A stretch of DNA of 64,000 nt from Epiperipatus broadwayi. Its lineage: Eukaryota > Onychophora > Udeonychophora > Euonychophora > Peripatidae. Under the pieces are notes generated by a model. It was not told the origin of the DNA. It searched no databases and saw nothing but the letters and a program-made list of their open reading frames with translations. The stretch is from assembly GCA_028023455.1 (NCBI GenBank), contig JAQFVV010006294.1:620001-684000 (forward strand). The letters are read 5' to 3'. Positions 1 through 13,500 of the stretch are shown here, one piece after another (position 1 is the stretch's first letter; each line of letters starts with the position of its first letter). The position numbers and the translations under genes are program-made.

Positions 1-1010
1 CTGGATATCTAATATTCTCCTGGCATTCCTCACACCAGTAGCTGGTTAACAGGACTTGTTTATAATCAATAATGTTATGGGTTTCTTAAAGAGAGTCCAC
101 CAAACTTGAGAGGCACCTTGAAGATGGCTGCATGTAATTATAATATTGGCCTCTTCATTTAACTGATTTAAGTTTCTCTACATTAACACACTCCTGCCCA
201 TTATTTAAATCTCCATTCACTTCCTTTGCAATTATATTACCAATTTCTCTAGGTATTTCACCTTGCCTACTGTTATCTAAATCTATTTTATCAAATTTAT
301 ATACTAAATTAATTTCTAGCTTGATCTCAATTTTATTTTCCACCAGACTTTGATTTCCTGATATCTCTTTCATTCTCTCAAAGCCTAATTGAATCTAGTA
401 CTCTAATTTTTCAAACATTTGGGCTTGGTTTGAAATTTGTTTCATTATTTTGATTTCCCATTTTTTATATTAATTTTTTTCAGCTATCTCTTTATTTTGG
501 TTTTGAAGCTCTTCAAACATTTTTTGCTTATTTAAGACTTCTTAATCTTTGCAATTATTTTATTATTCCTAAGCTGGGAATATTTTTTCTCTTTTTTAGG
601 CTTCCATTTTTGCTCTTGCTCTCATAAGTATTTACAATATTTACCTTTTTTTTTCCAATATTGTTATCATTTTACTCTTTTATTTTCTTTATCTAGTATA
701 TTATAATTTTTTGAATTAACTTAATTTACCCTATCATTTAATTGGTGTGTTCACCCGTTCCATTTAGCATTATCTGCCTGCTTATTTATAACTTCTACCA
801 TTGCTGTCTTGAGACATTTACCTTACTAATTTGCCCATTTTAATCTGCCTATGTATTTCTAAAATTTTAATTATATTGCTTATATTCTATCAACTATATA
901 CATTTTTTTTTCAATTATTATTCTAAAGGTGGCCTTTTTCTCTACTGTCATATTTCTCATCAGTTTATTATTTTTCTTTTTAACTTCATCTAATAGCTGA
1001 GATCATTTTC
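1..1010 (-). pseudogene. Broken LTR-retrotransposon gag, cut by the window edge
   Basis: On the minus strand around 155-75 the frame reads NIIITCSHLQGASQVWW. This is the capsid motif of Ty3/Gypsy-type gag and aligns with IAIASNHLQGSAKNWW in the intact gag at 30563-31417. Upstream (higher coordinates) the same strand carries a charged, Gln/Glu/Lys-rich stretch such as MFEELQNQNKEIAEK, which looks like the coiled-coil N-terminal part of such gags. Several stops and at least one frameshift (near 155) break the frame; the longest open piece is 373-155. Inferred: the remainder of the element lies before base 1. The N-terminal half could instead be a LINE ORF1, but the capsid motif favours gag. Confidence 0.6.
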
Positions 1011-1650
1011 ATGCGTATACACTGGTAAAGCAAACTATATAACAACTACTTTTATGTGTAGGACATTTGTGAAACTACTTTAGGAGAAAATTATATGTAA
1101 TTATTTGTTCAGGCACTCACATAAGGGCGCTAATTATAATAGACTATGGTTTTTAATATTTTTTTATTACACAATTTAGATTACATATGTATCATTATTC
1201 AAGCAGATGGGAAAATATGATCAATTCTTTACATATTAACAATGAGTCCGATATTGTTTAGAAATACACAGACCACACCAACCTTTCAAGACTGTTAAAT
1301 CCACTCTTTGATTACTAAAAGCAAAATACTTCTCCTTTGGATATTTTTAATTTATACTGGGTATCGAATCCAGGCACCATCCAGAGAGTTACCTGGAATA
1401 TCCATAAAAGATTCTAAATGCTTCTTATCTCAGCTAACTCAATTAAACATAAGAAACTCATCTCATTAGCAATCAGATTATATAATTAATACATTTTATT
1501 TAAACTAATTGCAGCCAAATTAATAATTAAAACAACATATTTATTTATATATAATGACCTATCAAATTATAATAACAAAAATACTAAAACTTAAATTATT
1601 TACAAAGTTGTTTCAAACAGAACTAATTTAGTCTTAAATAATGAACTAAT
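1011..1650. other. AT-rich sequence, nothing recognised
   Basis: No open frame of note, no splice-bounded conserved block and no repeat arm was recognised. It separates the gag remnant from the PLE remnant. Confidence 0.5.
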
Positions 1651-1885
1651 ATATTAATATCATTTACGTCCTTATTATTTCTACAATGCTTTTTTAAACC
1701 CACTATTAATGGTCTTCTTCAGAACTTCTATTTATATTTTCAAATCTTAACTTTTTCCAATATTCTTTATCTTTTAAGATTTGGAAATATAAGTAGAAAT
1801 TCTGAAAAAGATTGTTGAGGCAATCAAAACCATCAAGTGGTTATAAAAAGCATTATAAAAGTAATAAAGAACATAAATGATATTA
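1651..1885. repeat. Inverted repeat, probable PLE terminal repeat
   Basis: The left arm (about 1651-1740) and right arm (about 1790-1885) are imperfect reverse complements; both contain ATATTAATATCATTTA in opposite orientation and a CTGAAGAAGA- or CTGAAAAAGA-like core. The right arm (1803 on) has CTGAAAA, a GATTG/CAATC stem and then AAAAC. That is the order of a hammerhead ribozyme (CUGANGA, stem II, GAAA) with substitutions. Such motifs are known in PLE terminal repeats, and this sits next to PLE coding remnants. Confidence 0.5.
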
Positions 1886-2169
1886 ATATTATATGAATTT
1901 GGCAATGCAATAAAAAAGATAAAATTATAAATAATATACTAATAATTTTTTCTTTAATTATAAGCCGATCTTTTGTTCTCTATTTCAAAAATGTCTTCCT
2001 TCTTTAATTACTATTATGACTATTTTAAGTGATAGCCCTTTTCATTTTTTAAAAAACCATATTTTTTTTTTTAAATACTTACATGTGACAGATACATTTC
2101 ACATGTTACAATATAGTCTCATATTTCCTTTTATTATAAACCTTAACATATTTTATAGAAGTCCATATC

Positions 2170-3490
2170 TTCCACACATCTCATTTTATGACATTTAAGT
2201 AATGAATATATAGTCCTAAATTCACATCTTTCAATAGCCGTTATGCTCCTCTCTTTCCACTGCTGTTTTTTCCCCTATCTGACACATATATATTTTATTA
2301 CAACTTCTACAAATAATTTTATATACTAATCCTATTTTACTTTTCTTATTACTCTTTCTTTATATTTGATATCCATTTTTCTAATGACTTACTATTTTTA
2401 CATTTTTTCTTTTTCCCTAAAACCTTATTATATATATATCTTTATTATAAGGTATTGGTATCTATTTACTATCGATCCATCTATCCTTATTTATATTCTT
2501 CTTTCCCTAGAATTTATTTTCCCATCATTTCCAATAATAATTAATTCATCTACATACCTATAATACTCAATTACTTTATTTTTTATATATTTTCCTATCT
2601 TTTCTTCCAAATTATCTATAAACACTGATAATAATCCACTTAACAAACATCTTATAACCCATCCTTTTGTTAAATTCCAAAACATATTATATTTAAAGTA
2701 CAGTATAAACTATCACTTATTACAAATAACGCTTCTTTAATATTATATACCAATTCTTTAGACATTCTTTCACTTTTCACTAATATACTTATAACTAACT
2801 CAATACTATATCTTCTTGGGAACACTTTGATACATCTTTTCTATATCTAATGAAGCAATTAGACTATTCCTATTTAATTTCATAACAATTTCTTGTGAAC
2901 ATTTAATACTATACATACCACATTAAATACCATTATTTATATATATATTTTTATCAATAAATTTTTAAGAATATAACTGTCAAAATTTACAATCACTCTC
3001 ACAGGCTTATTTTATTTGTTTTTTATTTTCCCAAATATAAATGAATGCATGCATGAAAGCCGTCAAATGTAACCATCTATAATCCTTATTATTAATCAAC
3101 TTTATATCTTTCCTATCATTTATTAACACTTTATATTTTATTTTATTCCCAGAATTCTTACACAACTTTTTGTATCCTTGTTTTAATACATCTTCCATTT
3201 TCTTTTAAAATTACAAACCTATTATCTTTATCTTCACATTATTATTAGCTCCTCAATATTTATCTTTTCTATAATTTTCGTTATAATACTTTTCTTTCCA
3301 TTCATTTTTATTATACTCTCTTTTTTTATTTATTATCTTATTAATCTTTGATTGTAGTTCAATTTTTAATTCATCTTTTATATTCGCTGCTTCCACACTT
3401 ACAAGTTTCTTTATGAATATTTTCACTAACAAATATCATACTTTTTACCTTTAATATTTTCAATTGATTATTATCAAATTCATTTATTTG
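2170..3490 (-). pseudogene. Penelope-like element: decayed RT and GIY-YIG endonuclease
   Basis: Reading from 3490 down on the minus strand, motifs follow the PLE order. Near 2866-2812 is SLIASLDIEKMYQSVPKK, resembling the S-D----Y--VP block of PLE reverse transcriptase. At 2685-2491 an open frame has GWVIRCLLSGLLSVFIDNLE and then YRYVDELIIIGN, the active-site box. At 2262-2180 a stretch matches the endonuclease motif KEHNRAIER found in better form at 3515-3720. The catalytic YVDD has become YVDE, and frameshifts and stops interrupt the frame. Known: PLEs prime at telomere-like or nicked ends using a telomerase-related RT and a GIY-YIG nuclease. Inferred: an old, inactive copy downstream of TIMM23. 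Confidence 0.65.
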
Positions 3491-3514
3491 ATAAATTTAC
3501 AATTTTAGCCTTTT

Positions 3515-3720
3515 GGAAAGAGTGAAGGAGCATAACAGGGCTATTGAAAGATATGAATTCAGGACTATATATTCATTACTTAAACATTGGTCATAAAATG
3601 AAAGATGTGGAAGATATGGAGATTATAAAATATATTCAGGATTACAATAAAAGGAAATATTACAAGACAATATATATATTCAGGAGAATGTGAATTAATG
3701 TGTTAATTTGGTTAAGAAGC
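3515..3720 (+). pseudogene. PLE endonuclease fragment, inverted relative to 2170-2262
   Basis: The plus strand encodes VKEHNRAIERYEFRTIYSLL followed after a frameshift by HKMKDVEDMEIIKYIQDYN. This is the C-terminal half of a GIY-YIG domain, with the R-KEH-RA helix and the H-x-x-GH-like block. It is the reverse complement of the sequence at 2170-2262, so the RT-EN body is flanked by an inverted extra copy of its own endonuclease end. Head-to-head partial copies of this kind are typical of PLE insertions. Confidence 0.6.
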
Positions 3721-5168
3721 TGCAAAGTTAGGTGGTAAAAGGGCATTCAAAGATAATTTAGTAAATTAGATATGGATAATATAAGAATGTGCAAAATATT
3801 AAATAATTTAAGATATATAATTAATTTAATGTAAATGCTATAGATTTTATTTATTGATTAAAAGATGTGTATAGATAGTTTGGGTAATTATGTAAATTGG
3901 TTGTGTAATATGAAATTATAATAACTATATATATAAAATTTATTTTTATATAGTGGATTAAAAGTAAATTATTTAAAGTTTGATTATATATAAAAAAAAA
4001 TGAAATATGGTTATTTAAAATTAAGTATAACATTACATTTAATTTGATGCATATAATTGTGATTGATGTAGTCTTTATTTATTTATATAAAAACCAAAGG
4101 CGTATATATATATATATGTAAATAACGTATGATTATATAAAATGGTTATGTAATATGAACGTTAGAGGGAGTGTTGGTGGAAGTATATTGATCATGTGAT
4201 TCATTGGAAAATTATATTTTGAAAAGATCTTCATTTTGGATGAAAACTGTTTTAATAAAATGTTTATTATTTTTTATTTAATTGTTTGATTTCAATTAAG
4301 TTGAAATAATTTTTACCTTTTTTGTAACAAAGCGTTTGTTGTCCTGATAAAAATCTCTCATAGGCTACATTTTGCATTTCAGCTATAGTATAAGGATTCA
4401 TGCTCTAAGTAAGAAATCATATGAATATGTTCCATCAGCTCTAATAACAAATCACTAATATAGTTTCAGATTTTTTAGGAATAAACACCACCAAGTTCAC
4501 TATCTGAGTGTTGCATTTTTAATTTATCCACAAAGAAAAATGATTTGGATAATACATATGTGGGTAATCTTTTTTTTTTAATACCCATTTTAAAAAAACT
4601 TCTGAAAAAACAAGTGAATAAATTTTATAAAATACTACACATTTTTCATAAAACCTATATTGATAGTCTTTTAATTAACAAAACTCATCCTGTAGTCAAA
4701 ATTCAAAAGATAATCTTTTGTGAGGGTGCTAATTCTTTTATTTCATATATTAGTCATTCACAGCTAGATGTTACATAACTTGGAAAATATTTTCATTATG
4801 AAAAATCTTGCCTATCATAATTATAATCTTAAATAGGAACATTAACATGTGTCTCTAAATGTGAATATACAAAATAATACATTAAAAGATTATTTTTTAT
4901 AACAATTTTTATTAATTGTTTGGCAATCTTAACATAAATTTAAGATGACCATATGACCAAAGAAAATCTGTACACTAGAATGTTTCTATATAATTTACAA
5001 GTTCTTTAAAAAATAAATAATTTTATATTCTGAATGTTAATGTAAAGAATGAAGATGACTTTGTCATTCATCAAAGAGAAAATTTATCATCTTTCTTCCA
5101 AACTATCACTTGCAAAGTCTAAAACAAAAACACAAGGAGGGGGCACAGCAGACCTGATTAATTTCTAT
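3721..5168. other. TIMM23 3' flank, probably includes the 3' UTR
   Basis: AT-rich, with no recognised repeat. The segment just below the TIMM23 stop (about 5168-4740) is likely 3' UTR, with a possible minus-strand AATAAA near 4737-4743. A plus-strand frame at 4545-4778 has no recognisable family and is treated as chance. Confidence 0.4.
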
Positions 5169-5284
5169 TTAGGCTGGATTAGCATTAAAGATGGCTTGCA
5201 ATCGATCCCTACTTGTCCAAAAACAATACATTGCAGCTAGAACAAATCCTGTAGCACCACCAATTGCACATTTTCGTAGACCCG
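5169..5284 (-). CDS. TIMM23: TIMM23 terminal exon E
   Basis: This 116-bp final coding exon completes Ala and encodes GLRKCAIGGATGFVLAAMYC, then FWTSRDRLQAIFNANPA and TAA at 5171-5169. It matches the fourth transmembrane helix (GLR----GG--G of the family) and a short polar tail. The acceptor is TTTCAG. The tail differs in sequence from the human protein, as is usual for this family. No strong polyadenylation signal stands out downstream; one AATAAA on the minus strand occurs near 4737-4743. Confidence 0.94.
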
Positions 5285-7280
5285 CTGAAAAAAAATCATT
5301 AAAAATAAATTTATAGAGAAAACTTTAATTTTTAAATAAATTCATGTGTATGTTAAAATATATACATATATATTTTAAAAATATGTTTTGTATACAATTA
5401 AAGCAATAAGATGTAGTTATGTATAAAGTGTATAATTGTAAATAAACTATATATCTATCTACAAAAGATATTATTTTTTTCAAATTTAAACCATTCTTCC
5501 TCTGCCTTAAAGCATTAATTGTATTGCCTGTGTTTTCATATATTATGAAACTTAAATGTATCTTTTTATAAATAAACTAATATTTGTATATAATTTAGCT
5601 ATTAATAAAGTCTTTATTTTATTTTCTAAAAAAAATTGTAAAGTGATCCCTAAATGTTCCTTTGTTTTGATATTCTATTAATGAATAAGTCCCATTTTAA
5701 AATAAACAGGAATATAGTAATCATACAATTAGTTGTTTGGTAGATCATGTGATTTCCAAGAATTCAAATAACGGGTTAAAAATAATAGTTCTTTTTAAAT
5801 GATTCTATTGAGATTTTTAAAAAAATTTTATTTAGTTCAATACCATGTCAGGAAATGTTTAATTTTAAATCAAGCACTCTAACACAAATCAAACATTTTT
5901 AAGACTACAGCATTTCTTTAAGTTCCCAAAATGACACCCATCTATATACTAATTAAATCTAATAATGTATTAATCACATTTACAGAAAGACAACAAAATA
6001 TCAGTAGTTTAAATATACATATGTATATTCTAATAAACTGTATTAAAAACTTATGTTGAGATCTATATTACATGAGTAATGATATTTCACTTTTGAAAAT
6101 CAGAGTGGTGCAATATTAATTAAATTTTTTAACTTTTTTGCATCCTAAAAAACATACTTGCACATGAAACCCAATAAAATCTATGAGAGGTTCAGAGAAT
6201 AAAAAGGCTTATGGATTAAACCTTTCTTCCCACTATTTTTATTTAATTGCATATTTCCTTACTAATATAAGAAACACGATAATTTCATCTCAAAAAGAGA
6301 AAAAATTGGCACTCCCCTTTCTTTCCATTTTTTTCTGTTGGGATTTGATCCAAGAATACTTACTCACTAAATCAACTGCTTAAAGCTCTGAATTTTTCTA
6401 GCATTCAGTTTATTTAATCACAGAATGAGATTCATATATCATGCAATGATTAACATTAAAGAGAACTAAAACAACGGATTTTAATTTTAAAATATATAAG
6501 TATATACTATAACATTTAAGTATTTGATAAAGTCTGTAAGTATTTATATTGTAATTTATAAATTTCATTTATAAGAGATAGGTTATTTACAAGTCAGTTA
6601 ATCCCCTAATCATGCAAATTATAATAAAATCCCTAAGTTACAAAAAAAAAAAAATTTACAGAATATTATGAATAATGCAGATATTATAAAAATATGCAAA
6701 AACAAACAAAAAAAAAAATTAAAACGGCATTAAGGAGCAGTTCTAGTCAATCAGCACAGTATTTACAATTAAAAATAAAAATTTAATATTACATAAACAT
6801 ACAATCTGTAGAATAATCTATTTATAGAAATAGTCACAAATTATCTGTATTTTGTGATATTTTAATTTTATTTTTTTTAATTTCAAAACAGTGAAAACAA
6901 AAATACTTAATAATAAACATTTTTTTTTTGTAATGATATTAACAATTTTCCATTTGGTTTGGTTACATCTGATGATTAATATCAAAGTTATTTTAATCAA
7001 TTAATATCTAAATATTGTAAAATAGAAGAAAATATTTAACAGCTTTGAAGAAGATTGCTAGAAAGTTTAAAATTAAAAAACTGAATAAAACATTTCATTG
7101 TGAAAAAGACATAAAAAGAATATAATTTTTTAAAGATTTAATTTTCTTTTCATATTAATGATTTTTTTAAAACTAATTTCATAATTTTAGGAATTTTAAA
7201 AAGAAAGTTTTTTGCTTTATGATCTTTTTCATAAGTAATAATGAAATTTAATTTAATAATATTAATGTTCTAAGCCAAGA
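5285..7280 (-). other. TIMM23 intron, plain part
   Basis: Low-complexity AT-rich intron with poly-A and poly-T runs. I saw no repeat arms or coding remnants. Confidence 0.5.
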
Positions 7281-7502
7281 GACATTACATGATCACCATT
7301 TCTTATGCTTGCTTATAACTGTTATTAAAACAGGCAAAACTCACTATACGTATTGCCACACAATGCAACAAGCCAGAAACTAGTCTGGGGATATTGGATG
7401 AATAGGCAGTAGATGGGGATTTTATGCACAAGCCTTCTGGCATCCATTGATTACTCTAGCTTGCAGTGTGTGGCAATACGTATAGTGAGTTTTGCCTGTT
7501 TT
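7281..7502. mobile_element. Palindromic element, family A, short copy
   Basis: Perfect 35-bp terminal inverted repeats at 7327-7361 and 7468-7502 begin AAAACAGGCAAAACTCACTA. The interior has AAGCCAGAAACTAGTCTGGG, the 3' half of the hammerhead-like core seen whole at 42201-42230. The flank 7281-7326 (CATGATCACCATTTCTTATG) is shared with the 63-kb copy and, reversed, with the 41.9-kb copy. No coding capacity. Copies differ by internal deletions. Confidence 0.75.
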
Positions 7503-10500
7503 AATATTAATGTTATAAATTATTTTCTTAAATGTAGTCTTTAGAGATTAATTAAAGCATCTTAAAAAAAATTCACATTTTAACAAAATAAAAGTATACA
7601 GTTAAAAAAAAAAAAAGTTTTATTTTGTCAAAATAAGGAAAAGTACTTTGTAATTAAATGTTTAACCTGAAAAACTATTTAATAAATATGAAAAAAGTGA
7701 AATGCTTTTTCAAAAAATTTAATATTATTCAATTCACTTATGAACAAAAAATAAAAATAAAAAGGTAATTAAAAAAAAAAACAGATGGACAAAATATATA
7801 GATGAAAGAAATTTCAGTTATCAATATGAATTGCACAGCATATATTCATTCATATATTAATAAGATAATTTTATTTATTAATTTAATTTTTTTTGTTTTA
7901 TGCCATTTTCCCAATTTCAAGAATGCTTATTCATTTGATTGTACTTTAATAAATATATCATTTGTGGGTGTGCCTCAAAATAAATGTTGGTGATTTGGCC
8001 ACAACTATAGTAAAAAGGGTTGGTATATATATATATTAATGAGATAAATACAATTATAGATAGAATATAAATTATAAATACTTCTATGGATAAGTATAAT
8101 TATTTATGCAGGTATGTGATGGTTATTTATAGTCAGTGCAGAAGGGTGAAGAATATTGGAGATTTCAATAAACAAAATATTGTGTATTGAATAAATTAAA
8201 TACTATCAGAAAAAATATTAAGAGGCAATAATAAATTGTTTTTTTTTATGATCCAAATTATGATCTTTGAAGTAAATAAACATCCTATTTCTGTCCTGTA
8301 GCATAGAAATAGATGCCACAGTAAAAGTAAACGGACTATTTCTATGCTTAAGCATTGAAATAGAACGTTATATAGTGGCGGGGCCACTTAAAATGGCATA
8401 TTTCTATACATTTGCATAGAAATTATATCCTCAAGCAGTTTCAACATGCTAAGAGAAGACTCAAAAAATACTGAAGAAAATACAGAAAGCTTTTTATAAC
8501 TGAACTCTGAGAAAGGTGTGTACGATCATATCATAATATTATCAAAGATCTATTATCATATATATTTAAGAAACTTTTTTTTTTTAAATATTGTGGAAAA
8601 AAATCCTTCAGATCATTGTTTTTCCAGCATATATTCCTACAATTAAAGCTTCATATAAAACATGAGTGTGTTTGTTATAAATATATATAATTATGCATAT
8701 TATTTTCTTATACATCTTTATTAGTTTATGTACTTTATTGCCTAAAAACATTTAACTTTTTTAATTTTCCTATAATAGAACTTCACAAATCCAATAAAAA
8801 TGAAGATGATCCTGAATAATATAAGTACATAAGATGTCAAAAGAAGTCATATCTACAGAGAAAAATAAAACTTCATACAAATAAAGAATATCTAGCTTCT
8901 ATAATAATCAACTATATCAAATTTAAAATGAGACAATAATATATGTATATGTCCATCATTTTGGAAAACAGGTCTCATGAATCATGCTAAATTACAATTA
9001 TTCAATTAACTAACAATAACAAACAGGTTTCAACATTATAATAAAAAAAAACACCTATTATTTGTTTCAAGATGAAAGATTTTTAATCACATTAGTAAAT
9101 ATGTAAAACATTTATTAATTACAATAAATCTACAGTTTCACATGATCTGGTTAGCTAAGAATTATAAATCTGACAATTGGACAAAAATAATATACAAAAT
9201 ACAAATATGTAAGATATAATTACGTATTGTTTAGTAGAAAAAAATATGAAATAATATTATGATTAATGTTACCAAATTTACTTATTAATAAATTTAGTTT
9301 GTATATTCTCCAAATAAGCAATGGGACAATTGAATTAGTTATTAAAATTTACAAATATTTTTTAATTATTATTAAAAATTATTTTAATAATTAAAATATA
9401 TAACAATGTTAAAATACGTTCTTATATTCAAATATTTCTATTTAAATAATAAAAGTGAAAGTTATGGAACACTATTTCTAAGGTTCATAGCCATTAATGT
9501 TTAAATCAGTGAGACTAAAATAATGATAGCAAGATTGTATTCTTCAAAGTCTTTTGATCATATCAAGAATAATACAAATAAAAAGTATCCCTTATATTTT
9601 TGGAATAAAAACCAATCTGATTACATTTAAAAAAAGTACAAGAAGATTAATATTACCAGCAATACATGTAACACATTCATGAAAAATATTTACCTTTGAC
9701 TTTATTTAAGTATTTATTGTATAGCCTCAAAAGTGATTAGCATAGATTATGACTTTTAGAAAATTTTATTATTTCAAAAACATTCCGAAATACTAACTAT
9801 AAATAAACTGAATACTAAGAACCATAATATATAATATATCAAGTGACATTCAAACACTAAAGCCAAACACTAAGTGCATATTCATTCAACTGAAAAAAAA
9901 AATTATTTACAATTTTCCTCATTCAAAAGACTGCTTAAGAAATTGTAATAATCATGAATGGAAAATAAAATAGTTTTATTTTTTAATTACAATTATAATT
10001 TGTAAACATTATTTTGACTTTCAAGATTACATTTTTATTCAGTTTATATTAGAGAATTTATCCTTTTTTTTAAAAAAAAAAAAAGTACAAAATATCAAAT
10101 AATAGTTTATCACTGGTTATCATAATCAGGATACAGACTATCAAAATGATAAAGTTATCTTTGCAATATCACTTGCAATTGTAAAAATATTATTATTATC
10201 AAGGATAAAAGATTGTGCTAATGAAATAATACTACAATGTAACAAAATAATATTAAATATATAACATTTTAACACAATTATATTATTATTAATATAATTA
10301 AACAAGATATAATAACTGGTAAAAATATAATAACTATTCTGATTGCTTCAATTGATAGGTGTTATTAATACAGACAAAAACTAACTACAAGTTAAAAGTA
10401 AAATGTAAAAAAATAATTGTAATAAAAATACCAGGAGTCAAACTAGTAACATATAGCAATGTAAATATGAGTTTAATTTTTAAACTTGTAAAATGCTGCA

Positions 10501-13500
10501 CTATGCTACAGAAAGTGCTGCCAATTTGGTTCATTAAAGACAAAAAAAGCCCCCCCCCCCCAGGTTTAAAAGTTGCAATGTTCACTGATTGCCACCATTC
10601 CCAAAAAAAAAAAAAGTCTTAAACTATAAGACCTCAAAATAAATAGTTAACTAAAGTTAGATAAGAAAAATGAAAAAGATATGAAAATAATTATTAAGAA
10701 TATACAAAATCTTAAAACTAAATGAAGATCTTGCCAGAACTCTTAATATAGAAAAAAAAAAGTATAGTGAAAGTATTAACAATTATATAGAAAGTCAATA
10801 TAGTAACAATTTACAGCTGCAACAGCCAGTAAAAAAAATTTATAAAAACAATAAAAAACTAAAAGTATTTGAATAATGATAGGAAATGGAATGCAAAAAA
10901 AAAACTAATATACAAAGACAAATTTTAAAAAATGTTGAAAAATACATTAAATGCAATTTATACAAAATCTAAGAAATTTATACACAAGCATCAGGAAAGA
11001 AAATTTAGAAGTGAAATAGATTAGTAAATATAATATAATAATAATGAATAAAATGACAGTCTAAAGACTAACAACAAAAAACTGATATATTTTAAATACA
11101 ATATAGTAATAGAATAAGAAAGCAAGTAAATCTGTCTTAAAAAAAGGAAATGTACGAGTAAGTCTATAGGCCATACAAAAATAAAATCAAAATGATAAAA
11201 TTTTAAAGAAATAAATGCTAACAGATCTATTTTAAATATACATTTTTTTTTTGGTCCCTTTATAAATAACTGATCTTTGAAAATATTTCAGATTTTACAT
11301 TTAAGCAAAATAAATATAATCAACTGAAAAAGGAATAATACTTATATTTGCTAGTAAAAATTATTTGATAAATGCTTTAAAAATGAATAACCAATAGCAA
11401 AAAAAAAAAAAAAAGAAAAGAAAGATAATTTCAAATTTTTAATAAAATAAATTATAAGAGAATAATTATATTACATTTAATTGGAAAACTATATAGAAAA
11501 TTTGCATAAAATAAAAATAAGACTGTGTTACGAAAATAAAACAACAAAGTGGTTTTAGAGATGAAAGTTCAAACAACGCTAATATATTTTCCATTAACAG
11601 TTAATGGTTTTCCAAGTATACATGACTTATTCTCAATAGAAAGACTTAAAATATTAGAAGCTAAAAATTTTAGTGATTAATATATAAAAAGTACAAAAAA
11701 TAAAATAACAAGATAACTGTAAGAGTTAAAATCATAAATTAAATGTCAGTAATCTTCAATAAGTAGAATAATAATTAAAAAAACTTTTAACATTTAACAA
11801 TATTTTTCAAATTATGGTAAAGGGAATATTGGAGAATCAATGTAGTAAATACAAAATATTATTGGCTGGTCAAAAACTAAATGTTGATAATAAAGATTAA
11901 GGTCAGATACATGAAATTAAATAAAAGAATAAGTAAGCACATGAAGCTTTTAGATACTAGGATAAATAGTATAATGTTGAAACAGAAATAAGCAAAATAA
12001 ATTAATATTACAAGAAAAAGTTAAATCACTACCCAATACAAAAAACTAAATACATACATATATATGTTTGATATTAGTGTAAAAATTGTAATATTAGTAT
12101 AAATGGAATTAAATTGACATATCTTACAGAAATTATAGACTATCATAATTAAACTATATCAGAAATAATAGTAAAAGTCATAAACACTAATTTCAAAAAA
12201 AGATTTGACTATAAATGGAATGAAATGAATTAAAGGTAGTACTAACAATGCTACATATATGAAGAAAATTTTGACTAACCTTAATGCATTTTCAATATAT
12301 AAAAAAATATTAGCATTTGAGTTTAATTTATTACATTTCAGTGCCAGAGTAATCATAATTTATTTATAATTGAAGTGGTTTACAAAAGTGAAAATTAATT
12401 TGGGGAAAAAAAATAAGTTGCCACAAATACATCAGTAAAGATAATAATAGAAGCAAACTTTTTCATGATGAAGATTTAAAGTTGTAATTAATAATTTGTT
12501 AAATGCATACTCATTACATAAGTAAAGCTATAACCTTAAGACTATGCACCTAAATGCGATATTAAATATCATAAGCTAGAGTAATATAGTGATTTCATTA
12601 TGGAAGTGTAAAAAACGTTTACATTTATTACTAACTCAATGCATAAATTATTCAGTGCTGTTAAACCAATAAGTTTTATTAATGAACTGTTTGGTTTTCA
12701 GGCTTCTTAATAGCATAATCACTATTTGGATAATGGAGTCCAGCTATTTCATTAAAATGATCATTCTCTTTTTTTCATAGCAATATTTAAGGAATTAAAT
12801 ACTTCTAATAAATTTGATTATCTCATAATGTGATCAAAAATGAAAACAAATTCTATCTGATTACATTTCAAGTAAAAACTCAGGTCTAATCTGATGTAGC
12901 TATTTGGGTTTTTTTTTTTTTTGTCTTTGTTTATTTTCAAAGACTTCACCAACATTATCACTTTTTTGTTATTTCTTTTATAAGATCTAACTTCTACATC
13001 TTTAGAGAATCACAGATACATATCGTAGTTTGGGCAATTCTGATTTTGTTTTTATGATATATATCTTACATTAAAATATCATTTTCAGACTTTTGACTAC
13101 AATTCTGTCTAGTATTAGTCTGCAATGAATCTTTAGACTTTTGATTCTTTGTTGATGAATGATCCAAAAAGGCAAAATACATCATTAACTTCTATGCAAT
13201 CATGATCTGTCTCACTAATAGTAATGATCCTATTTTATCATTGTGAACTGTAACTAAATATTTTCCTCATTCAATTTTCTTAATAAATAAGATTTAATTT
13301 TTGGTTATAAGTGTAAGTAACACAAGGATATCTAGGATTATTATATTTCTTCCATCAATTTTAAACCCAAATTTACTTTACCAAATTTGACTTCTCTTAC
13401 TTTCAACATATGTCAGATAGCTATAAATAATAATCAAGGATATATATTTGAAATAATATTTTTCTGTCTTTTAAGTACTAAAATTACTTCCTATATATTT

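Noticed and set aside
4545-4778. 77-codon plus-strand frame as a small gene
   Set aside because: Low-complexity, Lys/Ile-rich translation, no splice or family support, and it overlaps the probable TIMM23 3' region.
10359-10622. 87-codon frame across the C12 tract
   Set aside because: It exists only because the C run and A run lack stops; composition is that of intron sequence.
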